A DNA stretch of 51,821 nucleotides from Streptomyces purpureus (lineage in GTDB: Bacteria; Actinomycetota; Actinomycetes; Streptomycetales; Streptomycetaceae): contig NZ_BMQQ01000032.1 in assembly GCF_014648195.1 (NCBI RefSeq), forward strand, positions 30,466-82,286. The letters are read 5' to 3'. Of the stretch, positions 7,502 through 15,298 are shown one piece after another. Under the pieces are notes generated by a model that searched no databases, was not told the origin of the DNA, and saw only the letters and a list, made by a program, of their open reading frames with translations. Numbering within the stretch: the stretch's first letter is position 1; every line of letters begins with the position of its first letter. The position numbers and the translations under genes are program-made.

Positions 7502-9372
7502 TCAGGCTGCCCTGCGGCGCCTGAGGGCGTAGAAGGTGATGCCGCCGAGCAGGAGGACGCCGGCGCCGATACCGGCCGGCAGCGCGCGCTTGCCGAGGGG
7601 TGAGTCGTCGGCCTTCGCGGCAGCCGTTGTGCCGCCGGTCCCGGCCTGTTCGCCGGTGCCGGTCGCGCCGGACCGCGAGGGGACGTGGGCGGCGTCGTCG
7701 CCGAAGAAGAACACCGGGCTCTTTCCGGAGCGCGGTGTCCCGGAGATGTCCACGGTCAGCGAGATCGGTACGACGATGCCCTTCGCCTTGGCGTGCGGCT
7801 CGGCGACCTGCGCCTGGATGTAGTACGTGCCGGGCACGTCGTATCCCTTGAAGTCGGGGCTCTTCGCGTCGTCCTGCTCGGTGACGTCCCAGGGCCCGCA
7901 GACCCGCTCGAAGTGCCCGGTCCTGCCCGTGAAGAGCTCGGCGGTGCGGAGGTCCTCGTTGCACTGCGTCGACTCGCGCTGGGCGTTGTAGACGGTGACG
8001 CTCCACCCGCTGGTGGCCGAGTTGGGGAAGTCGTTCGGGATGTCCACGCCGGCCTTGACCGTCAGTTTCTGGCCGCCTTCACCTCCACCCGCCAGAAGGG
8101 TGCCTCGCCGACGGCGATGGACTGGCGGTGGGTGCCCGGTCCGATCGGGGTGGCGCTGTTGAAGGAGAAGCCGCCTTCGGCGTCGGCTCCGGTACGGGGC
8201 TTCGGAGTCCGCTCGCCGGCCCCCTGGGTCGTCTTGTCCGCGATGCCGACGAGAAGCTCGACGGGCATCGGCCTGTCGCCGGACCGAGTGACCTGGTTCT
8301 CGACCACGATGCAGCCGGTGTCGTCCGGCGCGGGCTTCTCGTTGCCTGCTCCGGGCTTGCTGCGACCTCCGGTGGAGATGATGTTCGCCCACCCCATCGA
8401 CTGTTCGAACTCCCGCAGCCAGTCACGGGGTTTGCCGTCGCCCGCAGGGCCGGCGGCAACGGTGATGATGGAACCGCGCGAGTACCCCTCCTCGGCGACG
8501 GCGGTGGCGCTCACCTGGAGCCGCTGGTCCGGCCGCTTCTTGACCTTGTAGTAGAGGTCGCGTCCCCCGGTGAACTTGGTCCAGGTACTGGCCGGGCGTG
8601 ACCAGCGGCGCGTCCTGGCAGCCGTTGAGGGAGCCTTGGACCGGCTTTCCGGTGGCGTGGTACGTCCGCCACGCCTTGCGGAACAGGGTGCTCAGATTGT
8701 CGGTCAGCGAGTCGGCGTCCTCGGCGTCCGCGTACGACCCGTCGGTCACGTCGGCGATGCACTTCAGCTGCGCACGTGCCGAGAGGGCGTCCGGAACCCG
8801 ATCACGTCCACGGCCAGGTCGATGCCCTGCTTCTTGAGCTCGCGTGCCACGTCGCACGGAGGCGGCGGGGCGCAGGTGTCGTCGCCGTCCGAGACCAGGA
8901 CGATGCGGCGTTTGCCGCTCGTGCCGAGGTCCTTGGCGGCTTCGCGGAGCGAGACGCCGATCGGTGTGAACCCGACCGCTTTGAAGCCCGCGACCAGCTT
9001 CTTGGCGTCGGCCCGCGCAGCCCGGTCCATCGGCGTGACCGGCAGGACCTGCTGTGTGTCGGCGCAGCCTTGCTTCTTGTCCTCTCCGGCATACGTGGCG
9101 CCTTAGACGCGCAGGCCCAGCGGGGCCTGTTCGGGGGCGGTGTCGATGATGCGGCTGACCGCCTGCTTTGCGGCGGCGAGGCGAGTCTGGCCGCCGGCGT
9201 CGTTCTCGTTCATCGAACCGGACAGGTCGAGAACCAAGTCGATGCGGGCAGGCTCCGGAACCTCGGGTGCCGCGGGGGTGGCGCTCGCGGTCGCCGCCGG
9301 CGACAGGAGCGCGCCGACCATCAGCACGGGAACTGCAGCGAGCACGCGTCGTCGGCGTGGCCTCGGATACAT
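7502..9372 (-). pseudogene. Surface VWA-domain protein, inactivated by one nonsense and three frameshifts
   Basis: Read in pieces this is one secreted, membrane-anchored VWA protein of about 620 codons. The ATG at 9372 opens a signal peptide (MYPRPRRRRVLAAVPVLMVG... ATASA) and a VWA domain with the MIDAS motif DLSGS. At 9103-9105 an in-frame TAA interrupts LGLRV / GATYAGEDKK where Tyr is expected. The same frame continues to GIDLAVDVIGFR (about 8790), where one G missing from a GG(G) run shifts the frame to QLKCIADVTDGSYADAEDA. One extra base near 8565 shifts it to FTGGRDLYYKV, and one missing G near 8068 shifts it to KLTVKAGVD. The end has a helix GIGAGVLLLGGITFYAL followed by RRRR, a cell-surface anchor. 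Sequencing errors are an alternative explanation for the frameshifts in G runs, less so for the nonsense codon. Confidence 0.8.
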
Positions 9373-9800
9373 GAAGGTGATCTCCAGGAAGTCTTGTCTG
9401 TCGGCCCCTTGGCACGCACCTGTCAGGAACGGCGCCAGGGAGGTGGAACGTGTTCTGGGACCGGGCACCGGCGGAGCGGACGTCGTGCGATGACCTCCGC
9501 CGGCTCAACTCCTGCCCGACAAGCCCGCACACCTTACGGTTGCCGATCCGGCCGCCGATCGGCGGTGTGGATCGCCGAACGCCGATGTCGTGCGACTCCG
9601 CCGCCGGGACCCCTCGAGCGGGATGGATTTGTCGACTGACGTCGACGGCCGCCGACACCCCCAGCACTCCCGCGGCAGGGGCAGCGGGTGACCCGGAGGT
9701 GAGTCTCGCGCGGTGTGATCATCCTTTCCAGGGTCTGTGAGTGCAGATAATCGGGCCGCCCCGGCTGCCGCCCGGGCGCAGCCCGAGTGGAAGGTGCCGA
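9373..9800. promoter_or_regulatory. Divergent intergenic region with a 14-bp palindrome
   Basis: This 428-base gap separates the VWA pseudogene (minus) from the XRE regulator (plus). It contains the perfect palindrome CCGCCGATCGGCGG at 9552-9565, a plausible operator, and no gene. A promoter cannot be placed with confidence. Confidence 0.35.
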
Positions 9801-10646
9801 ATGAAGCTGACGGCCAGTGACCGAGGCCGCCTCAAGGGGATACTTCAGGCGCGCCGAGCCGCGATCGACCCCGTGAGCTTGGGATTCCCCGAGCGACGGC
9901 CTGGTCCCGGTCGGCGAGCAGCCGGTCTGAGTCAGGGGCAGATGGACGTCCTGCTCACGCGCACCCCGGGTACGTACAATCGGTTCGAGAACGGTCAACT
10001 CGCCGCCCCCGGGGCCGACCTCCTCACCTCGGTCGCGAGGACGCTGCGATTGGACGAGCAGGAGTGGGCGTTCCTGTGGATGATCACCCGCAAGGAGAGC
10101 CCACCCCATGCCCTGCACGGCAGCTCGGGGACGTCCATCGCCGGAGCGTGGCAGCGGGTCACCGACCACATCCACGGTGCGTTGGCGTACGTCGACGACG
10201 CCGAATGGAACATCGTCGTACACAACGAGGCCTTCCGGCGCCTCTTCCCCCGCGGCCAGGCCCCCGCCAACGTCATGCGCTGGATACTTCTGGACCCCGA
10301 GGCCCGCACCGACGTCCTGATGCAGTGGGAGACCCACTGGGTGCCGGCCATAACGCCTCACCTGAAGCACAGCGTGGAGCTATGCCCGGAGAACCGGGCG
10401 CTCGGTCGTCTCGCGTACGACGTTCTCAACGACCCCGTGGCCGGACCGCTCTATCTCGAGCATGCGGCGGCCCCCATCCCCTATTTCGACGGTTCCGAGC
10501 TGCCCGTACGCCACGCCGTTCACGGAGCCGGCCGGCTCACGACCTGCCTCGCCGAACCCGTCACCGCGCCGGGAGCCCGCATCAATCTCAGCTTCTACAC
10601 GCCCGGAGCGTTCGTCCTCCCCGAGCTGCCACGAACTGACCAATAG
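9801..10646 (+). CDS. XRE-family transcriptional regulator with MmyB-like ligand-binding domain
   Basis: 281 residues from the ATG at 9801, preceded by GGAAGG at a good distance. The N-terminal HTH (residues about 10-80) contains the second half of a Cro/C1 fold, AAGLSQGQMDVLLTRTPGTYNRFENG. The remainder is the PAS-like MmyB domain seen in many actinomycete regulators: DDAEWNIVVHNEAFRRLFP, ANVMRWILLDPEAR and a WVPAITPHLK helix. Related proteins repress an adjacent oxidoreductase, but the divergent neighbour here is the broken VWA gene, so its target is unknown. The HTH start is slightly irregular: the usual LxxxRxxAG loop is spread by an insert rich in Gly/Pro/Arg. Confidence 0.85.
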   Translation: MKLTASDRGRLKGILQARRAAIDPVSLGFPERRPGPGRRAAGLSQGQMDVLLTRTPGTYNRFENGQLAAPGADLLTSVARTLRLDEQEWAFLWMITRKESPPHALHGSSGTSIAGAWQRVTDHIHGALAYVDDAEWNIVVHNEAFRRLFPRGQAPANVMRWILLDPEARTDVLMQWETHWVPAITPHLKHSVELCPENRALGRLAYDVLNDPVAGPLYLEHAAAPIPYFDGSELPVRHAVHGAGRLTTCLAEPVTAPGARINLSFYTPGAFVLPELPRTDQ

Positions 10647-10753
10647 CAGCCCCCTCTGGCCTGACCTCGCCTCGCCTCACCTCCTCGCCGGCCATTCGCA
10701 ACCAGCGCGGCTGCCCGCTTGCCTCTCGGTTCAGGGCTCCAGTTTCCCCGCCT

Positions 10754-10798
10754 TGTCAGGGTTACTTGACATTGCTTCAGTGTCAGGGAACCCTGACA
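10754..10798 (+). promoter_or_regulatory. Twin 18-bp operators with a TTGACA -35 box upstream of the HTH/Clp-N operon
   Basis: Two 18-bp boxes share the ends TGTCA...TGACA: TGTCAGGGTTACTTGACA at 10754-10771 and TGTCAGGGAACCCTGACA at 10781-10798, spaced 27 bases start to start. The second is an 8-bp perfect inverted repeat around AA. TTGACA at 10766-10771 is a consensus -35 element inside the first box, and the second box would cover the -10 region and end three bases before the start codon. Binding there would block transcription. The boxes do not match the HspR, CtsR or ClgR consensus that I know. Confidence 0.6.
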
Positions 10799-10801
10799 GG
10801 C

Positions 10802-11044
10802 ATGGGAGCTGAGGACACACCGGCCTCGCTGGCCGGACAGGTCACCAACAAGGACCCCGCGGTGGGACTACAGGCCGTCGTCGCCCTGCGGCGTCTCCTG
10901 GAGGAACTCGAGCGGGTCCACGTCGACAACGCCCGCGACCAGAACTGGTCGTGGCAGAGCATCGCCACGTCCCTGAACGTCAGTCGGCAGTCGGTGCACG
11001 AGAAGCATGCGAGTAGGCGCAAGGCCGAAGGCAAGGAGAAGTAA
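10802..11044 (+). CDS. Small HTH protein encoded ahead of a Clp-N gene
   Basis: 80 residues from the ATG at 10802. An alternative ATG at 10766 would place the start inside the operator region and is unlikely. A long amphipathic helix (LQAVVALRRLLEELERVHVD) precedes a helix-turn-helix, WSWQSIATSLNVSRQSVHEKH, with a basic tail. Such small proteins are regularly encoded next to a stand-alone Clp N-domain gene in Streptomyces. It is probably a repressor of its own operon through the twin boxes upstream. The stop is two bases from the next start, so the pair is cotranscribed. Confidence 0.8.
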   Translation: MGAEDTPASLAGQVTNKDPAVGLQAVVALRRLLEELERVHVDNARDQNWSWQSIATSLNVSRQSVHEKHASRRKAEGKEK

Positions 11045-11045
11045 C

Positions 11046-11591
11046 GTGTTCGAATTCTTCACCGACCGCGCGAGGCACGCCGTGGTGCAGTCCCAGGACG
11101 AGGCGATCGCTCTCGGCCATGACTTCATCGGTACGGAGCACCTGCTGCTCGGCCTGGTCGGCACCGATCAGAGCACCGCGGGGGACGTGTTGCGCGAGCA
11201 GGGCGTCGAGCTCACGCGAGCCAGGGAGGAGACGGTACGCATCCTGGAGGCCGCCGGAATCGCCGCCACCGGCGGCCAACCCGCGAAGGACGCGCTGTCG
11301 TCCCTCGGCATCGACGTGGAGGAGATCCAGCGCCAGGCCGACAACAACTTCGGCCCCGGCGCCTTCCAGTACCCCAGGCCCGCCTACACCCCGGATGCCA
11401 AGAAGGCACTCGAACAAACGCTGAGCGAGGCGCAAGCACTCGGCAAGGACAGGTTCGGCACCGAGCACATCCTGCTGGGCATGCTGGCCGCGGGAGAAGG
11501 CCGCGGCCTCGATGTCCTGGCGGCGCTGGAGGTCGACGCTGATGCGCTGCGCGAGGCGGTGCTGGCTCGCGTGACGGGGGACGCCTCGTAG
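11046..11591 (+). CDS. Stand-alone Clp N-terminal domain protein
   Basis: 181 residues from the GTG at 11046 (VFEFFTDRARHAVVQ), one base after the TAA of the HTH gene. Two Clp-N repeats are visible, residues about 1-70 (FIGTEHLLLGLVGTD) and 105-175 (FGTEHILLGMLAAGEG). No Walker motifs follow, so this is an N-domain without the AAA+ unfoldase. Clp N-domains bind substrates and adaptors, so a free one could modulate ClpC/ClpB substrate choice in the cytoplasm. That role is inference. The upstream ATG at 11007 would overlap the HTH gene and lacks a ribosome binding site. Confidence 0.85.
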   Translation: MFEFFTDRARHAVVQSQDEAIALGHDFIGTEHLLLGLVGTDQSTAGDVLREQGVELTRAREETVRILEAAGIAATGGQPAKDALSSLGIDVEEIQRQADNNFGPGAFQYPRPAYTPDAKKALEQTLSEAQALGKDRFGTEHILLGMLAAGEGRGLDVLAALEVDADALREAVLARVTGDAS

Positions 11592-11658
11592 CGACGGTTA
11601 CGGATGCGGGCGCTGCCTGACGGGAAGGCCGGACGCCCCACGCCCGGATGAGACGGGT

Positions 11659-11727
11659 GGGCTCTTCGAGCCCGAGATCACCAGGGCTCTCCCCCGAATC
11701 TGTCTTCGGGTTGGCCCTACAAGGGCC
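11659..11727. terminator. Two hairpins between convergent genes
   Basis: GGGCTC-TTC-GAGCCC at 11659-11673 and GGCCCT-ACA-AGGGCC at 11713-11727 are two 6-bp perfect stems in the space between the Clp-N gene (plus) and the hypothetical gene ending at 11743 (minus). They probably end transcription from both sides. Confidence 0.5.
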
Positions 11728-11742
11728 GGAGCCGTGGGCAGG

Positions 11743-12183
11743 TCAGCGAAGAGTAGGGGTTATGAGATCAAGGGTCAGCAGGTTCCCCCAGTCATTGGTG
11801 AACGTTGCGCGCATCCTGTCGTACCGCACGCCGACGAACGGGTTGGAGTGAAACATGACGGCGACCCACCGCAACGAGGAGTCGACGTCGAGACGGGCGA
11901 GGTAGCCGATGTTGCCCATTCCGCCGCCCCCGCCGGAGATCCATCCTGATCCGTCCGGTAGCGGGTCCTCAAAGGAGGTGGTCACCTCATCGGTGTTGTG
12001 CTCCTCAAGCGCCTGGGCCACATCGAACGGTCCTCCGATACGGAAGGGAATGGGCTGCCCAGCATCGGGGTGGTACGCCCCCGGACCGTCGACATGCAAC
12101 TCCAAGCCCGTGTCGTCGGGCCGGTACAGCCCGTCACGGAGCGGCATCTCCCCGGCCTTCCAGAGTCCCTCGACCATTCCCAT
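11743..12183 (-). CDS. Hypothetical protein
   Basis: 146 residues with a balanced, acidic composition and a codon pattern typical of a real gene. It has a glycine stretch (WISGGGGGMGNIGY) in the middle and a C-terminal SNPFVGVRYDRMRATFTNDW segment. No signal peptide, membrane helix or known motif is recognised. The ATG at 12183 is preceded only by weak purine-rich sequence. Neighbours give no clue to function. Confidence 0.65.
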   Translation of the reverse strand: MGMVEGLWKAGEMPLRDGLYRPDDTGLELHVDGPGAYHPDAGQPIPFRIGGPFDVAQALEEHNTDEVTTSFEDPLPDGSGWISGGGGGMGNIGYLARLDVDSSLRWVAVMFHSNPFVGVRYDRMRATFTNDWGNLLTLDLITPTLR

Positions 12184-12565
12184 AGCCCACCCCCGCCATC
12201 AACTGCCTTGAATTCCGCGTTGTCCGCACGCAAAGAGCACCACCGTCAAGCCGGACGACCACGGGCTCGAGCGCTCGCCTGGCGGCCTGACCACCACTGC
12301 ACCTGACCGTCGGACAGGGCACGTAAGCCTCCATGATGAACCGTGCTTCCCTGCGGCGGCGCGGAATCCGCTGCGTGTGCCGGAGCACGAACTCCTCCCC
12401 CGCCGACGTCCATGGGCGAACGGGTTTTGTCATCGCGGCATTATGGAAGATCCCGGGGTCGCACTGCCGGAGAGGTGACTCGACTTACGGGATCCCGCGA
12501 GCCGCGATGAGTCCTGCGGTGTCCGGCGGTCATACTGTCGAACCCGTTCCCGAGGAGGGCGTCTG
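12184..12565. other. Intergenic stretch, no supported gene
   Basis: About 380 bases between a minus gene and the plus DHFR-family gene. Arginine-rich open frames on both strands have no ribosome binding site and no similarity I can name. The promoter of the downstream gene is presumably in its last 100 bases. Confidence 0.4.
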
Positions 12566-13129
12566 ATGCGCAGCGTGACCTATTCGATGAGCGTCTCACT
12601 CGACGGCTACATCGTCGGGCCGGACGGCAACTTCAACTGGACGGCGCCCGTCGAGGAGGTCTTTCGCTTCTGGATCGACGAGATTCGACAGGTCGACGTC
12701 CACCTGCTGGGGCGACGGCTTTACGAGACGATGCTGTACTGGGAGACCGCCGACCAGGATCCGACGCTCGACGACTCGATGCGCGAGTGGACCGCGCTCT
12801 GGAAGCCGCTGCCGAAAGTCGTGTTCTCCACCACGCTGTCGGCGGTGCAGGGCAATGCCCGGCTGGCCTCCGGCGGCCTGGCGGAGGAGATCGGGCGGTT
12901 GCGAGCCGAGCCGGGAGAGGGCGAGATCGCGATCGGCGGCGCGACTCTCGCCGCCGAGGCGGCCGCGTTGGGGCTGATCGACGAGTACCGGACCATGGTC
13001 TACCCGGTGCTGGTGGGCGGCGGCATCCCGTACTTCCCCCGAAACGAGCGCCGGGTGGATCTCGAACTCGTCGAGACCCGCACCTTCAGCTCGAAAGTCG
13101 TCTACCTCCACCACCGCGTGGCGCGTTAG
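12566..13129 (+). CDS. Dihydrofolate reductase family protein (RibD C-terminal fold)
   Basis: 187 residues from the ATG at 12566, with GAGGAGG 11 bases upstream. The motifs of the RibD_C/DHFR-like fold are complete: SMSVSLDGYIVGPDG at the N-terminus, HLLGRRLYETMLYWE, the NADPH-binding EIAIGGATLAAEAAALGLIDEY and VYPVLVGGGIPYF. It should be a cytoplasmic NADPH-dependent reductase of unknown substrate. The next gene begins with a relative of the same domain, so the two probably arose by duplication or were gathered by family. Confidence 0.9.
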   Translation: MRSVTYSMSVSLDGYIVGPDGNFNWTAPVEEVFRFWIDEIRQVDVHLLGRRLYETMLYWETADQDPTLDDSMREWTALWKPLPKVVFSTTLSAVQGNARLASGGLAEEIGRLRAEPGEGEIAIGGATLAAEAAALGLIDEYRTMVYPVLVGGGIPYFPRNERRVDLELVETRTFSSKVVYLHHRVAR

Positions 13130-13235
13130 CCGACATGCCGCCCCGCGCGTCGTTCTCCCGATTTCCCATCCGCCACACGCTTCGCGCTTCATGCGTGAGC
13201 GATGAGTTTCGGCGGCGTATCGGGTCTGCCCTGGT

Positions 13236-14327
13236 ATGACTCGAATCATCGCTGACATCTCTGTCTCCCTCGACGGCTTCGTCACCGGACCCGATCCCGG
13301 CCCGGACAACGGTCTGGGCACCGGCGGAGAAACCCTGCACACGTGGGCGTTCTCCGACGACCCCGACGACCGCCGGGTGCTGCGCGAGGGGACCGCCCGC
13401 TCGGGCGCCGTCGTCCTCGGCCGCCGCCTCTTCGACGTGGTCGACGGGCCGAACGGCTGGGACGACACGCGCGGCTACGGCGCCGGTGAGGTCGCCAAGC
13501 CCGCGTTCGTCGTCGTGACGAGCTCGCCGCCGGAGTCGGTGCGGACAACCGACCTCGACTGGACCTTCGTCACCACCGGTCTCCACGACGCCGTCGCCGC
13601 CGCGCGCGAGCGAGCCGAGGCGGCGTCGTCGGCCGGCGGCAAAGACCTCGACGACGCCGAGGCCCTGGAACGTACCCACTGGCCCGAATCGGTGGCCAAC
13701 CCACCCAGCGCCCCCGCTGGCCGGACCGGCTTCTACGGTCTGGGGTGGAACGTGAGCTACGACGACGGGGGCCGGCTCAGGCTCTCCCACACGGGAGCGT
13801 TCGCCCAGGGCGCGCACACCAACGTGACGATGCTGCCGGGCGAGCGGCTCGGCATCGTCGTCCTCACCAACACCGCACCCGTCGGCGTGGCCGATGCCGT
13901 CGCCCTCGACTTCTTCGACATCGCGCAGACCGGCGAAATCAGTCGCGACTGGATCCCGATCGTCGACGCCCTGTACCAGCAGGAGGCGGACGAAGGCCGG
14001 TCGAAGGCCGATTACGCCCGCCCGCCGGCCGATGTCACCCCCGCGAAGGCCGCCGACACCTACACGGGCACGTACGGCAGCGACTACTACGGGCAGGCGG
14101 AGGTCGTCGCCGGCTCGGACGGGACCCTGACACTCCGTCTGGGGCCAGAACCTCAGTCGTACCCGCTCACGCACTTCGACGCCGACACCTTCAGCTTCGA
14201 AACCGCCGGGGAGAACGCCGTCGGCCGCACGGGCGTCACGTTCACCCCGGACCATAAGTCCTTCACGGTCGAGTACCTGAACACCCAGGGCCTCGGCACC
14301 TTCACCCGCAGCGGACCGTCCAGGTAA
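13236..14327 (+). CDS. Chimeric ORF: DHFR-family N-terminus joined to a beta-lactamase-family C-terminus
   Basis: 363 residues in one uninterrupted frame. Residues 1-135 are the first two thirds of a RibD_C/DHFR-like protein (IIADISVSLDGFVTGPD, AVVLGRRLFDVVDGPNGWDD, ARERAEAASSAGGKD) and stop exactly before the NADPH-binding GGA motif expected next. From about residue 137 the sequence is the rear of a serine hydrolase of the beta-lactamase class: FYGLGWNVSYDDGGRLRLSH, TGAFAQGAHTN (KTG-like box), MLPGERLGIVVLTN, then a DUF3471-type tail (TYTGTYGSDYYGQAEV). The SxxK and YxN boxes are absent, so neither half should be catalytic. A deletion that happened to keep frame is the simplest origin. Whether it is expressed is unknown. 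Confidence 0.8.
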   Translation: MTRIIADISVSLDGFVTGPDPGPDNGLGTGGETLHTWAFSDDPDDRRVLREGTARSGAVVLGRRLFDVVDGPNGWDDTRGYGAGEVAKPAFVVVTSSPPESVRTTDLDWTFVTTGLHDAVAAARERAEAASSAGGKDLDDAEALERTHWPESVANPPSAPAGRTGFYGLGWNVSYDDGGRLRLSHTGAFAQGAHTNVTMLPGERLGIVVLTNTAPVGVADAVALDFFDIAQTGEISRDWIPIVDALYQQEADEGRSKADYARPPADVTPAKAADTYTGTYGSDYYGQAEVVAGSDGTLTLRLGPEPQSYPLTHFDADTFSFETAGENAVGRTGVTFTPDHKSFTVEYLNTQGLGTFTRSGPSR

Positions 14328-14357
14328 CGGCGCCCCGCCACCCCGTCGCGGATCGCC

Positions 14358-15008
14358 TCACGGAAGGAAAGCGAAGGCGAGGATGTCGGGGACTGCTTCG
14401 CGCAGGCTTCCGAAGTGGCGGTGCACACCGGCCGCCGGGACCTCGGTGTTGACCCCCCACACCGTCATACCGGCCCGCAGCCCCGCCTCCACTCCGGAGG
14501 GGGCGTCCTCGATGACCAGGCAGTCCTCGGGTCGGGCACCAAGCTGCTCGGCGGCCAGCAGGTACGGCACGGGCGACGGTTTCCCCTCCTGCACCGCGGC
14601 GGCGTCGACGATCACGCGCGGGAGCGGCAGGTTCGTCCGGGCGAAACGCCCGCGCACCCGATGCTCGTAGTTCGATGTCACCAGTGCCCACGACGCCACC
14701 GGCAGGGTGCCCAGCAGCTCCGACGCACCGTCGAAGGCGCCGTAGACGCCGGAGCGCACATCCTCGTCCTCCAGCTCGTGCAGCACAGCGAGACACTCCG
14801 CCGGATCCCGATCCGGAGCCACCTGCGCGAAGGTCTCCGCCGGCCGTGTCCGCAGCGCCACGCGATGGACCTCATCCGCGTCCAGCCGGTACCGCCCCGC
14901 CCACATCTCCCAGACCCGGCGCTGGTTGGCGACCGCGTCGATCAACGTGCCGTCGACATCGAAGAGGACGTACCTACCGGGGCGGGGCTGCGCAAACTCA
15001 CTGATCAC
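14358..15008 (-). CDS. HAD-superfamily hydrolase, beta-phosphoglucomutase-like
   Basis: 216 residues. All four HAD motifs are present: I, FDVDGTLID, with the nucleophile and general acid Asp; II, the Ser of LVTSNYE; III, the Lys of QEGKPSPVPYL; IV, VIEDAPSGVEAG. The cap is the small alpha-helical type of the beta-PGM/phosphoglycolate phosphatase group. It is a cytoplasmic phosphatase of a small sugar phosphate or similar compound, and the substrate cannot be assigned. The gene converges on the chimeric ORF with only 30 bases between. Confidence 0.88.
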   Translation of the reverse strand: MISEFAQPRPGRYVLFDVDGTLIDAVANQRRVWEMWAGRYRLDADEVHRVALRTRPAETFAQVAPDRDPAECLAVLHELEDEDVRSGVYGAFDGASELLGTLPVASWALVTSNYEHRVRGRFARTNLPLPRVIVDAAAVQEGKPSPVPYLLAAEQLGARPEDCLVIEDAPSGVEAGLRAGMTVWGVNTEVPAAGVHRHFGSLREAVPDILAFAFLP

Positions 15009-15298
15009 GCCATGATCATGCCAGGTGGCACGGCCGTCGGCGCTGCGGCAGGCGCCCGGTTAATCGCTGGTGCGCGCGACCGGGGCCCTTGTAGGTTGGC
15101 GTCGCGACCGCGCCTTCCGATGCGCTCGGCTGCGGCTACTTCCTTATGACAACCAAGTGACGCCGCCGCCCTCTTTGATCTCGGCAGGCGCGGGCGTCTT
15201 CGCCCCGTCGCCCCTTCGGCCGGGGCCGTCCAACTCTTCGAATCACGGGGGATTCGCTGCCTCGTTACACCCCACGCGTCTCCAAGGTCTGGTCCCAG
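15009..15298. other. Intergenic stretch upstream of the TROVE gene
   Basis: About 290 bases between a divergent HAD gene and the first ATG of the TROVE frame. The TROVE frame remains open upstream to about 15251 but has no ATG or GTG there, which suggests that the original start has been eroded. I looked for a Y-RNA-like stem next to this Ro-family gene and saw no convincing one. Confidence 0.35.

Noticed and set aside
7089..8006. Arginine-rich minus-strand frame overlapping the VWA pseudogene
   Set aside because: It is a shadow of the VWA reading frames and crosses the 14-bp terminator hairpin.
8040..9110. Treating the VWA fragments as separate genes
   Set aside because: None of the pieces has its own ribosome binding site, and together they give one ordered signal peptide - VWA - anchor protein.
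15009..15260. Y RNA gene next to the TROVE gene
   Set aside because: No long paired stem with a bulged Ro-binding helix could be traced in the gap.
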